This document shows, piece by piece, positions 8,222-17,107 of a stretch of 64,000 nt of DNA; the first letter of the stretch is position 1; the number at the start of each line of letters is the position of its first letter. A program made the position numbers and the translations under genes. The notes under the pieces were generated by a model. That model searched no databases. It was not told where the DNA came from and saw only the letters and a program-made list of their open reading frames with translations. Source of the stretch: Nonlabens sp. Hel1_33_55 (GTDB lineage Bacteria; Bacteroidota; Bacteroidia; Flavobacteriales; Flavobacteriaceae); the NCBI RefSeq assembly GCF_900101765.1, contig NZ_LT627735.1, positions 806,001 to 870,000 of the forward strand, written 5' to 3'.

Positions 8222-8378
8222 AAGTGTAATCTGGTTAGATAAAAACTAAACAATACTAATACCTTTATAGACGAAATGCAAATAAAAGTGTTCATTAATC
8301 GATACTTTACGTTTTTTTAACGAATTGAGGTATAATAATTTTGCGAGTTAAAAGTCGATTAACTTACTATATTTTAAG

Positions 8379-8409
8379 TTGCTGTATTTAAGGAAAAACT
8401 GTATTTTTG
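8379..8409 (+). promoter_or_regulatory. Promoter of the rpsF operon
   Basis: TTG at 8379-8381 and TATTTTTG at 8402-8409 are separated by 20 nt, a good match to the Bacteroidota housekeeping promoter. The leader to the rpsF ATG is about 20 nt. A second TAATTTTG at 8336-8343 lacks a well-spaced TTG. Confidence 0.65.
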
Positions 8410-8432
8410 CACTCGTTTTAAAATAATGTAAC

Positions 8433-8777
8433 ATGAATCAATACGAAACTGTTTTCATTTTGAATCCCGTTTTATCTGATGATCAGGTAAAGGAAACAGC
8501 TAAGAAGTTTGAGAATTTTCTTACTGAGCGCGGTGCCAAAATGGTAGCTAAAGAAGATTGGGGCCTTAAAAAAATGGCTTACACAATCGACAACAAGAAG
8601 AGTGGTTTTTACCACCTATTTGAATTCACCGCACCAGGTGAGGTCATCAACGAGTATGAGGTTGAATTCCGTCGTGACGAGCGCGTGATGAGATACCTTA
8701 CTGTAAGACTTGATAAGTATGCTATCGAGTGGGCAGAAAAAAGAAGAAGTAGAATGTCTAAAAAATCTCAAGCTTAA
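8433..8777 (+). CDS. rpsF: 30S ribosomal protein S6
   Basis: 114 residues, starting MNQYETVFILNPVLSDDQV, with the S6 core and a basic C-terminal tail (EKRRSRMSKKSQA). S6 binds 16S rRNA as a heterodimer with S18, encoded 2 bp downstream. It is the first gene of the rpsF-rpsR-rplI operon, a common bacterial order. Here no ssb or priB lies between the genes. Confidence 0.98.
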   Translation: MNQYETVFILNPVLSDDQVKETAKKFENFLTERGAKMVAKEDWGLKKMAYTIDNKKSGFYHLFEFTAPGEVINEYEVEFRRDERVMRYLTVRLDKYAIEWAEKRRSRMSKKSQA

Positions 8778-8779
8778 TT

Positions 8780-9076
8780 ATGGCAACATTACAACAACAA
8801 GCTAAAGGTAAAAAGGACGGTGACATACGTTACCTGTCTCCTTTAAAGATCGAGACTCAAGAGAGAAAAAAATACTGTCGTTTCCAACGCAGCGGTATTA
8901 AATACATAGACTATAAGGATCCTGATTTCTTGATGGGTCTTGTTAATGAGCAAGGGAAAATTCTTCCTAGACGATTGACTGGAACTAGTCTTAAATATCA
9001 GCGTAAGGTAGCCGTAGCGATCAAGAGATGTAGACACATCGCTTTGATGCCATTTGAAGGTGACCTTTTAAAATAA
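8780..9076 (+). CDS. rpsR: 30S ribosomal protein S18
   Basis: 98 residues. The conserved S18 core is YCRFQRSGIKYIDYKD followed by LVNEQGKILPRRLTGTSLKYQRKVAVAIKRCRHIALMPF (about residues 33-95). The N-terminal extension of about 30 residues, rich in Lys and Gln, is usual in Bacteroidota. It is tightly spaced after rpsF (2 bp), and rplI follows 18 bp later. Confidence 0.98.
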   Translation: MATLQQQAKGKKDGDIRYLSPLKIETQERKKYCRFQRSGIKYIDYKDPDFLMGLVNEQGKILPRRLTGTSLKYQRKVAVAIKRCRHIALMPFEGDLLK

Positions 9077-9094
9077 TCTAATCAGACTCAAACA

Positions 9095-9547
9095 ATGGAA
9101 CTAATACTAAAACAAGATGTAGAGCACCTAGGCTTTACTGACGATGTGGTTACTGTTAAGCCTGGTTATGGCCGTAACTTTTTAATACCTCAAGGAAAAG
9201 CTGTAATGGCGACTCCAGGAGCTAAAAAGCAACTTGCTGAAACTGTTAAGCAGAGAGCTCACAAAGAAGCTTCAAATGTAAAGGCAGCACAATCACAAGC
9301 TGATAAATTGAATGATCTAGACCTTAAAATGGCTGTTAAAGCTGGTGAAGGTGATAAATTGTTCGGTTCTGTAACTACTGCAGACCTTTCTGATGCTCTT
9401 GCAAAAGAAGGTATCGAGATCGACAAGAAATTCATATCCATTGCTGGTGGTAACATCAAGCGATTGGGATTGTATGAAGCAACTGTACGTTTCCACCGTG
9501 AAGTACAGACTTCTTTCTCATTTGATGTTGTCGCTACAAAAGGATAA
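9095..9547 (+). CDS. rplI: 50S ribosomal protein L9
   Basis: 150 residues. The N-terminal rRNA-binding domain carries the signature GFTDDVVTVKPGYGRNFLIPQGKA (about 13-36). A long charged helix (about 45-75) connects to the C-terminal domain, with KLFGSVTTADL at about 84-94. It is the last gene of the operon, and a terminator follows at 9568-9598. Confidence 0.98.
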   Translation: MELILKQDVEHLGFTDDVVTVKPGYGRNFLIPQGKAVMATPGAKKQLAETVKQRAHKEASNVKAAQSQADKLNDLDLKMAVKAGEGDKLFGSVTTADLSDALAKEGIEIDKKFISIAGGNIKRLGLYEATVRFHREVQTSFSFDVVATKG

Positions 9548-9567
9548 CACTTAATTGAATTGAATAG

Positions 9568-9598
9568 AGCCGTTCCAATGATTTGGGACGGCTTTTTT
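9568..9598 (+). terminator. Terminator of the rpsF-rpsR-rplI operon
   Basis: AGCCGTTCC pairs with GGGACGGCT (one G-U pair) and runs into six T. The next gene starts only 12 nt later, so it must rely on read-through or on a start inside this region. Confidence 0.85.
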
Positions 9599-9609
9599 AT
9601 GGAACAGCT

Positions 9610-10104
9610 ATGAAGTATAGAAGACTTACTAAGGAACAACTGGAAGAATTACATCCAGAATTTATCAACTTTCTCGCTACTCAATCCATTGACGCTGCAG
9701 AATGGGCAAAAATTAAAGAAGAAAAGCCAGAGGTTGCAGAAGAAGAAATAGACGTTTTCTCTGATCTCGTTTGGGAAGGCGTGCTGGGAAAGGCAGAATT
9801 CTTAGAACACATTAGTCCACAGACGATGAATCTTTTTGAACTGCGTGAAAAAGATATGGGATTGATTTCCATTATTGTGGGCGACAACAAGATTGATATC
9901 ACTACCGCAACAGGTTACAAATGGTTGCAAAACAATCTGCTCGATGAAGAGGTGAAAATCTTCACCGCAAATAAAACATATGGCGAAGATGCCAATGTTG
10001 ACAAATTCAAACTCATTGAGTCTGGCGCCGTGATTACAAAAGGCGACCTCTTTCGTTATTTTGACGATTTGATGGAAATGGGAAAAGAAAAAAACGGTTT
10101 CTAA
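9610..10104 (+). CDS. DUF6495 family protein
   Basis: 164 residues with the start at the ATG of MKYRRLTKEQLEELHPEFINF. An upstream in-frame start exists but would overlap the operon terminator. The family opening (MKYRRLTKEQ, then FINFLATQSIDAAEW and EEEIDVFSDLVWEGVL) is conserved in Flavobacteriaceae in my memory; its function is unknown. It is acidic and soluble, with no signal peptide. Its 3' end overlaps the convergent ogt gene by 4 bp. Confidence 0.8.
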   Translation: MKYRRLTKEQLEELHPEFINFLATQSIDAAEWAKIKEEKPEVAEEEIDVFSDLVWEGVLGKAEFLEHISPQTMNLFELREKDMGLISIIVGDNKIDITTATGYKWLQNNLLDEEVKIFTANKTYGEDANVDKFKLIESGAVITKGDLFRYFDDLMEMGKEKNGF

Positions 10105-10679
10105 AACAAACGTCGTTGACCATTGTAAAGGTCAATTCCTTCTAGTTTAAGTAATTGTTCTTTAGCTCTCAATCCGCCTGCATAGCCGGTCAAAGATCCA
10201 TCGCTTCCTATCACGCGATGGCAGGGAATAATTATCGATAAGGCATTGGCACCATTGGCCGCCGCTACGGCACGGACATCTTTGGGAGACTTTGAGTTAC
10301 CGATATCTTTAGAAGGTTGCGATGTATTGTTTTGAGTTCGCTTTCGCGAAAGCGAACTATACGAAATCGTCTCACCATAGTTAATTCCTTGCAGAGTTGA
10401 CCACACACTTTTCTGAAAGTCAGAACCACACAGTAGCAAAGGCAAGTTGAATGTTGTACGCTCACCCTCAAAATATTCTGTGAGTTGTTCGATGCACTGA
10501 TTCAATATTTCATGAGATCCAATCGTCGTGGAGGAATCGCAAAACGATTCAATTCGTTGGTCAATTTGGGTACGCATCTTGCGATAGGTCCAGTCACAGA
10601 GGCATAGTTGATTATTGAAAACTCCTAGAGTTAAATCTCCAACTGGTGATTTGTAATTTTGGATGATGATGTTATTCAT
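10101..10679 (-). CDS. ogt: Methylated-DNA-[protein]-cysteine S-methyltransferase
   Basis: 192-residue suicide repair enzyme that removes O6-alkyl groups from guanine. The active-site motif PCHRV puts the acceptor Cys at 153; the DNA-binding helix and the VRAVAAANGAN motif (135-145) precede it. Compared with Ada/Ogt relatives (GETxSYxxLAxxIGxPKAVRAV) there is an extra stretch of about 13 residues after YSSL and about 3 after IGNSK. The palindrome encodes SLSRKR (109-114) at the start of this insertion. The start codon overlaps the end of the upstream permease gene by 8 bp, so the two are probably co-transcribed. Confidence 0.93.
   Translation of the reverse strand: MNNIIIQNYKSPVGDLTLGVFNNQLCLCDWTYRKMRTQIDQRIESFCDSSTTIGSHEILNQCIEQLTEYFEGERTTFNLPLLLCGSDFQKSVWSTLQGINYGETISYSSLSRKRTQNNTSQPSKDIGNSKSPKDVRAVAAANGANALSIIIPCHRVIGSDGSLTGYAGGLRAKEQLLKLEGIDLYNGQRRLF
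10339..10354. repeat. Palindrome copy in ogt
   Basis: Exact copy with the longest symmetry in the window: AGTTCGCTTTCG and its complement form a perfect 24-bp palindrome at 10335-10358. It is read in the SLSRKR frame, inside a loop insertion of the Ogt protein. Confidence 0.95.
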
Positions 10680-11913
10680 ATCTCAAAGCCTCAATAGGAT
10701 CCAGTCTTGAGGCCTTGATGGCAGGAATAATTCCAGAGAAAATAGTGATTACAATAGATATGATAATCGCCCAAACAATTGCCGTCCAAGGAATCTCAAA
10801 CGGAATCTCGAACCCAGCCGAAACACCCCAACCAATCAACATTCCCAGAATAATCCCAACGATGCTACCGTACTGACTTACCAACAGGGTCTCGATGAAG
10901 AATTGCCAAGAAATGGTAGAACGTTTTGCTCCTAAAGCTTTACGAACACCTATTTCTCTTGTTCTCTCTGTAACAGAAACCAGCATAATATTCATTAATG
11001 CGATCGAACTACCAAAAATGGTTATCACGCTTATAATAATTGCCGCTGCATTCAATGCAACGCTTATTTCATTGACAGATGACATTAATTCATCACGTTG
11101 TACGATGCCAAAATTATCTTCCTCAACAGGTGTCAACCCGCGAATGCTGCGCATTAATAGCGTAGCCTCATCTCTGGCTGCATCCATCAATTGCTGATCC
11201 AGTACTTTAACGCTTATGTCATAATTGATATTAGGCAGCGTATAGATACTGCGTGCTACATTTAAAGGGATCAAAACTCGTAAATCCACATTGTTACCAA
11301 AAGTAGATCCCTTTTCCTCCAACAAACCAATGACTGTAAATTTATTGCCACGTATACTGATAGTTTGACCTATTGGATTGAGCCCTTGGAAAAGTGCATC
11401 TTCCATATCGCTTCCAACCAATGCCACTCTGGAATTGTTCTCAACATCACTAGCAGACAAGCCACGACCGTCCAAAATTTTGGTACCGCTATTATCCACA
11501 AAATGCGCATTGATACCGCTTACAATGACTTTGGGCTTTGTTTTACGGTCTTCGCTTTTTACCTCTGCCTGTGAGGTTGCTTGAAATGAAACGCCAACTT
11601 GAGATGTAGGAAAAGAATAATCGCTTTCAAATGCACGCACATCGCTATAACCTATTATGGGATTGATCTTACGTACCTCACCGCCACCACTACGCTGTAT
11701 GCCCAATGAATAGCGTTGTATACTAAAAGTGTTGGTCCCGATATCAGAAAAACCATCGCTTAAGGTACGTTCCAATGCATTGACCGCGCTCAATATCCCA
11801 ACCAAAGCCGTTATTCCTATGGCAATGATAAAAACGGTCAAAATAGTACGCAGCAGTTGACCTTTAATGTTCTGCTGCGCGATGCTTAGGTTTTCCTTGA
11901 ATAATCCTATCAT
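10672..11913 (-). CDS. MacB/FtsX-type ABC transporter permease
   Basis: 413 residues. One N-terminal transmembrane helix (about 20-43) is followed by a large periplasmic MacB_PCD domain (about 50-270). Three helices follow (about 285-310, 335-360, 375-400), with the FtsX-like domain and the coupling motif TERTREIGVRKALGAKR between the first and second of them. It is the membrane half of a tripartite efflux or lipoprotein/peptide export system. No ATPase or membrane-fusion partner lies next to it in this window; ogt follows with an 8-bp overlap. Confidence 0.92.
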   Translation of the reverse strand: MIGLFKENLSIAQQNIKGQLLRTILTVFIIAIGITALVGILSAVNALERTLSDGFSDIGTNTFSIQRYSLGIQRSGGGEVRKINPIIGYSDVRAFESDYSFPTSQVGVSFQATSQAEVKSEDRKTKPKVIVSGINAHFVDNSGTKILDGRGLSASDVENNSRVALVGSDMEDALFQGLNPIGQTISIRGNKFTVIGLLEEKGSTFGNNVDLRVLIPLNVARSIYTLPNINYDISVKVLDQQLMDAARDEATLLMRSIRGLTPVEEDNFGIVQRDELMSSVNEISVALNAAAIIISVITIFGSSIALMNIMLVSVTERTREIGVRKALGAKRSTISWQFFIETLLVSQYGSIVGIILGMLIGWGVSAGFEIPFEIPWTAIVWAIIISIVITIFSGIIPAIKASRLDPIEALRYE

Positions 11914-11963
11914 GTCAAATAGGACGCAAGCTTAATTACCTTGTTACAAATTTTCACTGATTT

Positions 11964-12719
11964 TTATAAGGAAATACCACCATCTGCCACATAAGTAGAA
12001 CCTGTAGTGTAGCTGCTCATATCGCTAGCTAGAAAAGCCACCAGTTTTGACATCTCTTGCTCCGTTCCATATCTTTTCAAAGGGACTTGCTGTTCAAAGT
12101 CTTTTTTTACAGCTGCTGCATCATCACCTAGGCCGCTTTCAATCTGATTCATCATTCTGCTATCGATAACTCCTGGATGGATGGTATTAACTCTAATTTT
12201 ACGTGGTGCAAGTTCGAGCGCAGCCGTTCTCATAATTCCTATGACCGCATGTTTGCTAGTTACATAAGCGACCATTCCAGCGGTTCCCTGTAATCCAGCT
12301 ACCGAACTTGATATAATGATACTGCCGCCATCATTCATATAAGCTGGCGCATATTTCATTCCCAGAAAAACTCCCGTGACGTTCACGGCCATCACTTTTT
12401 CAAATTCCTTGAGATCAAAATCTGGCATTTTTGCGACTGGACCTTCAATTCCCGCATTGTTGTGGAATATATCAATGGCACCGAATTTCTTTTTGGCTTC
12501 CTTAAAATATCTTTCTACTTGCTTTTCATCTGTGACATCAGCAACTACGTAATCGATATGATCGCTGTCTGCTTTCTTAATTCTTTTTTTGAGAGCATCT
12601 TCTTCTAAATCAACCAAAACCACTTTGGCTCCATAGCTCATTAATGTTTGAGCTGTTGCAAATCCTATCTCACCAGCGCCACCTGTAATAACGGCTACTT
12701 TTCCTTTTAAATCTTTCAT
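11964..12719 (-). CDS. SDR-family NAD(P)-dependent oxidoreductase
   Basis: 251-residue classical short-chain dehydrogenase. The cofactor motif TGGAGEIG is at 12-19, NNAG at about 88-91, catalytic Ser in IISSSVAG, and the YxxxK pair in YVTSK. The C-terminus (YTTGSTYVADGGISL) is canonical. An acidic residue after the second strand (VDLEED) suggests NAD rather than NADP. Closest general resemblance is to cyclohexanol/3-hydroxyacyl dehydrogenase-like SDRs; the substrate is unknown. It stands alone, divergent from hisS. Confidence 0.92.
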   Translation of the reverse strand: MKDLKGKVAVITGGAGEIGFATAQTLMSYGAKVVLVDLEEDALKKRIKKADSDHIDYVVADVTDEKQVERYFKEAKKKFGAIDIFHNNAGIEGPVAKMPDFDLKEFEKVMAVNVTGVFLGMKYAPAYMNDGGSIIISSSVAGLQGTAGMVAYVTSKHAVIGIMRTAALELAPRKIRVNTIHPGVIDSRMMNQIESGLGDDAAAVKKDFEQQVPLKRYGTEQEMSKLVAFLASDMSSYTTGSTYVADGGISL

Positions 12720-12804
12720 TTTTCTTAGTTTTTATTTAAAGATATTTTCTAAGCATTGTTTCTACCGTTAAGGAACTAGTAAAATGTTTGAAGATCAAGA
12801 TGGG

Positions 12805-12838
12805 TTTGGCTCGTACTGCCAGTCAATTCCTATATTTG
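12805..12838 (+). promoter_or_regulatory. Promoter of hisS
   Basis: TTTG at 12805-12808 and TATATTTG at 12831-12838 with 22 nt between them form a textbook Bacteroidota promoter. It predicts a start site near 12843, which decides for the ATG at 12856 and against the in-frame ATG at 12784. Confidence 0.75.
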
Positions 12839-12855
12839 CAGCCTTACAAAAATTC

Positions 12856-14229
12856 ATGACACAAAAACCTTCCATACCCAAAGGAACCAGAGATTTTAAT
12901 CCAACCGAAGTATCTCGCAGGGAATACATCATTGAAACCATTAAGAAGCATTTTCAGCTATATGGTTTTATGCCTATCGAGACGCCTAGTTTTGAAAACT
13001 CTGACACATTACTTGGGAAATATGGAGAAGAAGGTGATCGTTTGATATTTAAGATTCTCAATAACGGTCAGTATTTAAGTAAAGTAGATGAAAATGCTCT
13101 GGATTCAAGAGATGAAACAGCGATAACATCTCAAATAAGCGATCGGGCCTTACGCTATGACTTGACCGTTCCTTTTGCACGTTATGTGGTTCAACACCAG
13201 AACGAAATTGCATTTCCTTTCAAGAGGTATCAAGTTCAAAATGTATGGCGTGCAGACCGGCCGCAGAAAGGAAGGTTCAGAGAGTTTACTCAATGTGATG
13301 CAGATGTGGTTGGAACCGACTCTTTATTGCAAGAAGTGGAATTCATCAAGTTATTTGATGATGCTTATACAGATCTTGGTTTGAAAGGCTGTACCATCAA
13401 AATCAATAACCGTAAAATTCTTGCGGGAATTGCTCAAATGATAGGAGCAGAGGACAAGCTGATAGATTTTACAGTTGCCCTAGATAAGCTGGACAAAATA
13501 GGTGCAGATAAAGTCAAGCAGGAAATGCTGGATAAAGGCATAGATCATCAAGCCATTGAAAAATTACAGCCCGTTTTTTCTCTAGAAGGAACGTTTGAAG
13601 AAAAAATAATCCAGATGAAAAACTTGCTTTTCTCTTCTGATATAGGAATGCAGGGTATCAAGGAACTAGAATTCATTAAAGAGAACCTTACTGGTCTGGA
13701 GTTGAAGACAACTCATTTAGATCTGGATATCACGCTTGCACGAGGTTTGAATTACTACACCGGATGCATCTTTGAAGTTGCGGCACCAGATGGTGTCAAC
13801 ATGGGTAGTATCAGTGGCGGCGGTCGTTATGATGATTTGACTGGTATTTTTGGAATGCAGGATATGAGCGGCGTTGGGATCAGTTTTGGTTTGGATCGCA
13901 TCTACCTCGTCATGGAAGAATTAGGTCTTTTTCCAGATACGGTAAAGGTTGGCGTGCAGGTGTTGTTTATTAATTTTGGAGAGGTTGAAGCTAGTTACTG
14001 TTTGAAATTGATGTTCCGCTTTCGCGAAAGCGAAATAAAAACAGAGCTATATCCAGATAGCGGAAAGATGAAAAAGCAAATGACCTATGCGGACAAAAAC
14101 GATATCCCTTTTGTAATTCTTGCTGGTGAAGATGAGATTGAATCTGGTAAATTGACGTTGAAGAATATGAAAACTGGTGAGCAAAACCAGCTCACGGCTG
14201 ATGAGCTGATCAACAAGTTCAAAAAATAA
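12856..14229 (+). CDS. hisS: Histidine--tRNA ligase
   Basis: 457 residues from MTQKPSIPKGTRDFNPTEV; a longer in-frame version from 12784 would begin upstream of the promoter. Class II synthetase features: motif 1 region after PKGTRDF, motif 2 with RADRPQKGRFREFTQCDAD, the histidine-specific LARGLNYYTGCIFEV, and the motif 3 region GVGISFGLDRIYLVM. The C-terminal anticodon-binding domain starts near 365. Residues 388-392 (RFRES) come from the palindrome and replace, rather than lengthen, the usual helix segment between LKLM and EIKTELYPD. The stop codon is immediately followed by the stop of the convergent gene. Confidence 0.96.
   Translation: MTQKPSIPKGTRDFNPTEVSRREYIIETIKKHFQLYGFMPIETPSFENSDTLLGKYGEEGDRLIFKILNNGQYLSKVDENALDSRDETAITSQISDRALRYDLTVPFARYVVQHQNEIAFPFKRYQVQNVWRADRPQKGRFREFTQCDADVVGTDSLLQEVEFIKLFDDAYTDLGLKGCTIKINNRKILAGIAQMIGAEDKLIDFTVALDKLDKIGADKVKQEMLDKGIDHQAIEKLQPVFSLEGTFEEKIIQMKNLLFSSDIGMQGIKELEFIKENLTGLELKTTHLDLDITLARGLNYYTGCIFEVAAPDGVNMGSISGGGRYDDLTGIFGMQDMSGVGISFGLDRIYLVMEELGLFPDTVKVGVQVLFINFGEVEASYCLKLMFRFRESEIKTELYPDSGKMKKQMTYADKNDIPFVILAGEDEIESGKLTLKNMKTGEQNQLTADELINKFKK
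14017..14032. repeat. Palindrome copy in hisS
   Basis: Exact copy read as RFRES (residues 388-392 of HisRS), in the surface helix of the anticodon-binding domain. Confidence 0.95.
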
Positions 14230-16851
14230 TTATCGCAACATCACCTTACGGTGGTAATCGGTACCAGCGCTTTTCATAGTGACGATGTAGTTACCGCTCG
14301 CTATACCATTGCGGGATAGAACGATTTCCTTGCTGTCATTTACTTCCCAGTTTTTTACCTGTTGCCCCAACATGTTAGTCAATGAAACTTGATCTAGCAC
14401 AATAGTATCAGGCGTTGAGATGTGAATAGCATCAGTGGCCTGAGGCGTGAAAACTAAAATGTTTTCCTGACTTTCAACAGTGTCATTACTTAAAGTAGAT
14501 TTACCGTGGAAGACTATTGAAAATCTAGCCTTGTATTGGCCCTTAAACAAAAATGGGCTTTCGAATTTGCTTTCTCTCAAGTTATGAAGAACACCTGTAT
14601 TAGCATCCTTCAGATACACAGGCTGGTCATCATCTAGGTTCTCAATATGATCCAGACCTATTTTTATGGTTCCGTTATCTTTAAGTTTTATATAAAGTGG
14701 TAGTTCAATAGATCCCGTAACCTCACCAATTCCCTGAATTGAAAAGCGTTCATTTTGCATCCAAAATGCCATATCATCTACTTGATCATCAAACTGGTAA
14801 CCATCATAACCTCTATCGATTCCTCTTGTCGCATTGGGATCTATGGTAAGTAGAATTTGTCTGTGGATCTCATTAGGAGAATCGAATCCTATTCTGATTT
14901 TGGAACGCTCATCAGAGTCCTGAGAGTAAGTGCTGTGAGCTGCATCATAAGTGCTTCCTGGAGCAGATACAAACACGCTATTGCCGTTATTTTCCTTTTC
15001 AAACACTCGCTGTGAGTTGTCAAATTTGATGGCGCCATCATCTTTTACAATAACAAAAAACCCTTGAGCAACTGGAATAAATCGTCCCGGTAATTTAATA
15101 TCCTTTCCATCAGAATTTACTAACGCGTCTGCTGTTCCCTTAGTGGCATTAGGAGTACCTCCTGATAGATTGTACATGGAATATCCACCTACATAATCTG
15201 TGGTACTATGACTCTCACCGCCCATGTGTTCCCAATAATAAATAGTACCATCCAGTTGCGGATTGTCCATTATAAATCGTCTGGCATCCATCGCACTAGG
15301 ATAAGGATTTCCAATTAGGTAATCATTACCAGCATTAGCGTTCAATTCAATAGGCCCATTATTGGGTAATCCCTTAAACGTATAATTTTGATCTGTAGAA
15401 GCGCCAGTACCTTTCATTGAGTAGGCCTCACCGGCTTTAAGCTCTCCTTCATTACCTACATATTGCCAGTTGGCGTAGGTTCCTGAAGCAAGGTTGGAAT
15501 ATTTATGAATCCACCTAGGAGAAACGGTGGCAGCCTGGCTATTAGTAGCAGGTGAGCCATCTGGATTTGTTTCTGCTGTAAAATTTAGTGGTTTTGGTTC
15601 AGTAGGGTTCGTTCCGTCCATCATTATAGACGCCACGTCAAAACCTGAATTTACTTGATCTGTTTTAGAATAACTCACTGGTGAACTCCAGTAATTGTAA
15701 TTGTATTTGTTTCCAGAGCCTTGTTGGTCTCTTTCTATAAAACCCTTACTATCAGAGTTCAATTTGCTGCCCATGGTTTGAACGAGCTGAGATTCACCAA
15801 CTAGATCTAGAGTTCCATCCAGTTTAAGCGTGTTGGTGATAGTTAAAGATTGGTTTTTTAAAACTTCAATAGTCTGATTTTGAATGTCCAAACTTAAAAT
15901 TTCAATGCTATTATTGATTTTAATATCATGTGTAGTCTGCACAATATTCCAGTTTACAAGAACTTGTTCCCCATTAATCACTCTAGTAGAATTGGGAGCA
16001 TGAATCGCCAGGTTTTCATTCCAGGTAGCAGGATCCTTCCAATCTCCATTAGTGATTGAAGTGTAAGGTAATGGCGCAGTTTGATCAACTGCATCAAACC
16101 TTGTGGCATCTTGGATAGTGGTTAATTGTTGATTAGATCTATCGACCGCTATTCCATTATTAAAAGTATAGTAAGCGACAAGATTGTCCCATGAAAGTGA
16201 TTCGCTTGAATCATTTGGATACGGAAGAATGGATCCAGCGACGTTACTGTTCAGATTTATCAGTTCCTGATTCATGAAAAACCTAATATGATCGATGGCT
16301 AGAGCCGTATTCCAAATGCGAAATTCATCAATGAATCCTTTAAAATGTTGACCTGTGGTTTGATTTGATTTTGCCAAAGCTCCAATCGCAATAGGTGTTT
16401 CTAGTAATTCAGCTTCAAAATTAATGGATTGACTAGTATCTAAAATTCCATCAATATAGATACTTAATGACTCGCCATCATACACTAGACTTACATGACG
16501 CCATACATCATAACTTATTAAGGAATTTGTTTCAATTTTAAAGGTGGTAGAGTCAGAGAAATACAAAGCTTGTATACGATTGGTCTCGCTTAGTTGAAAA
16601 CTCCAGCCATTGCTACCGTTAGATTGTGATACTATGGATTGGATTTTAGATACCTGATCACTGCTTGTATTGATCCATGTAGAAATAGAAAAACTATCGT
16701 TTATTTGGACTTCATTCTCTATAAATATCTGGTCAGTAATTCCATTGAAGGAAGCACTTCCAACCTCTTGAATCGATGTTGTGGTGCTTGCTATTGCATA
16801 ATAACTTATAGCATTTATGATAACCGTGATAAGTAGAGTAGATTTCAGCAT
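14230..16851 (-). CDS. LamG-domain surface protein with type IX secretion sorting domain
   Basis: 873 residues with an N-terminal signal peptide (about 1-22). A concanavalin-like LamG domain spans about 30-190 (FSISTWINTSS, VWRHVSLVYDGESLSIYIDG, FIDEFRIWNTAL). A middle region of beta-rich sequence of unknown fold follows. The last ~75 residues are a Por/T9SS type A sorting domain (SLTNMLGQQVKNWEV, GIASGNYIVTMK, YHRKVMLR). The protein is therefore expected on the cell surface or in the medium after cleavage of its tail. LamG modules bind glycans or protein ligands, so an adhesin role is likely but unproven. Confidence 0.88.
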   Translation of the reverse strand: MLKSTLLITVIINAISYYAIASTTTSIQEVGSASFNGITDQIFIENEVQINDSFSISTWINTSSDQVSKIQSIVSQSNGSNGWSFQLSETNRIQALYFSDSTTFKIETNSLISYDVWRHVSLVYDGESLSIYIDGILDTSQSINFEAELLETPIAIGALAKSNQTTGQHFKGFIDEFRIWNTALAIDHIRFFMNQELINLNSNVAGSILPYPNDSSESLSWDNLVAYYTFNNGIAVDRSNQQLTTIQDATRFDAVDQTAPLPYTSITNGDWKDPATWNENLAIHAPNSTRVINGEQVLVNWNIVQTTHDIKINNSIEILSLDIQNQTIEVLKNQSLTITNTLKLDGTLDLVGESQLVQTMGSKLNSDSKGFIERDQQGSGNKYNYNYWSSPVSYSKTDQVNSGFDVASIMMDGTNPTEPKPLNFTAETNPDGSPATNSQAATVSPRWIHKYSNLASGTYANWQYVGNEGELKAGEAYSMKGTGASTDQNYTFKGLPNNGPIELNANAGNDYLIGNPYPSAMDARRFIMDNPQLDGTIYYWEHMGGESHSTTDYVGGYSMYNLSGGTPNATKGTADALVNSDGKDIKLPGRFIPVAQGFFVIVKDDGAIKFDNSQRVFEKENNGNSVFVSAPGSTYDAAHSTYSQDSDERSKIRIGFDSPNEIHRQILLTIDPNATRGIDRGYDGYQFDDQVDDMAFWMQNERFSIQGIGEVTGSIELPLYIKLKDNGTIKIGLDHIENLDDDQPVYLKDANTGVLHNLRESKFESPFLFKGQYKARFSIVFHGKSTLSNDTVESQENILVFTPQATDAIHISTPDTIVLDQVSLTNMLGQQVKNWEVNDSKEIVLSRNGIASGNYIVTMKSAGTDYHRKVMLR

Positions 16852-17037
16852 AATGATAAATGATTATAACAATCACTAATCTATACACTTTAAACGGTAA
16901 TAAATGTAATTAGGCTAACTAATTGTCTTTTATCGTTGATATATGTGCTTTAATCTGTTTATCGAGAGGTTTTTTTCTAACATAATTTGAGTATTCGACT
17001 AATTAGGTTTAGTGTTCATTATGAATGGTTGATGTTA

Positions 17038-17053
17038 CGCTTTCGCGAAAGCG
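17038..17053. repeat. Palindrome copy upstream of the LacI-type regulator
   Basis: Exact intergenic copy, 55 bp before the GTG start of the LacI-type gene. Its position would also suit an operator, but the same sequence occurs window-wide. The rest of the gap 16852-17107 shows no gene. Confidence 0.95.
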
Positions 17054-17107
17054 ATATTTCCAACACGATCTATTTCAAAATATTTACCTTTATTAAAATT
17101 TTTTATA

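Noticed and set aside
9259..9639. 126-residue antisense frame across rplI and its terminator
   Set aside because: It runs through a ribosomal protein gene and a terminator hairpin; no independent support.
12784..12855. N-terminal extension of hisS
   Set aside because: A strong TTTG/TATATTTG promoter lies inside it and HisRS similarity begins at the ATG at 12856.
7443..17053. The palindrome as a transcription terminator or as a LacI operator
   Set aside because: Most copies lie in the middle of genes, far from 3' ends and unrelated to the regulator; lone intergenic copies are not enough to assign those roles.
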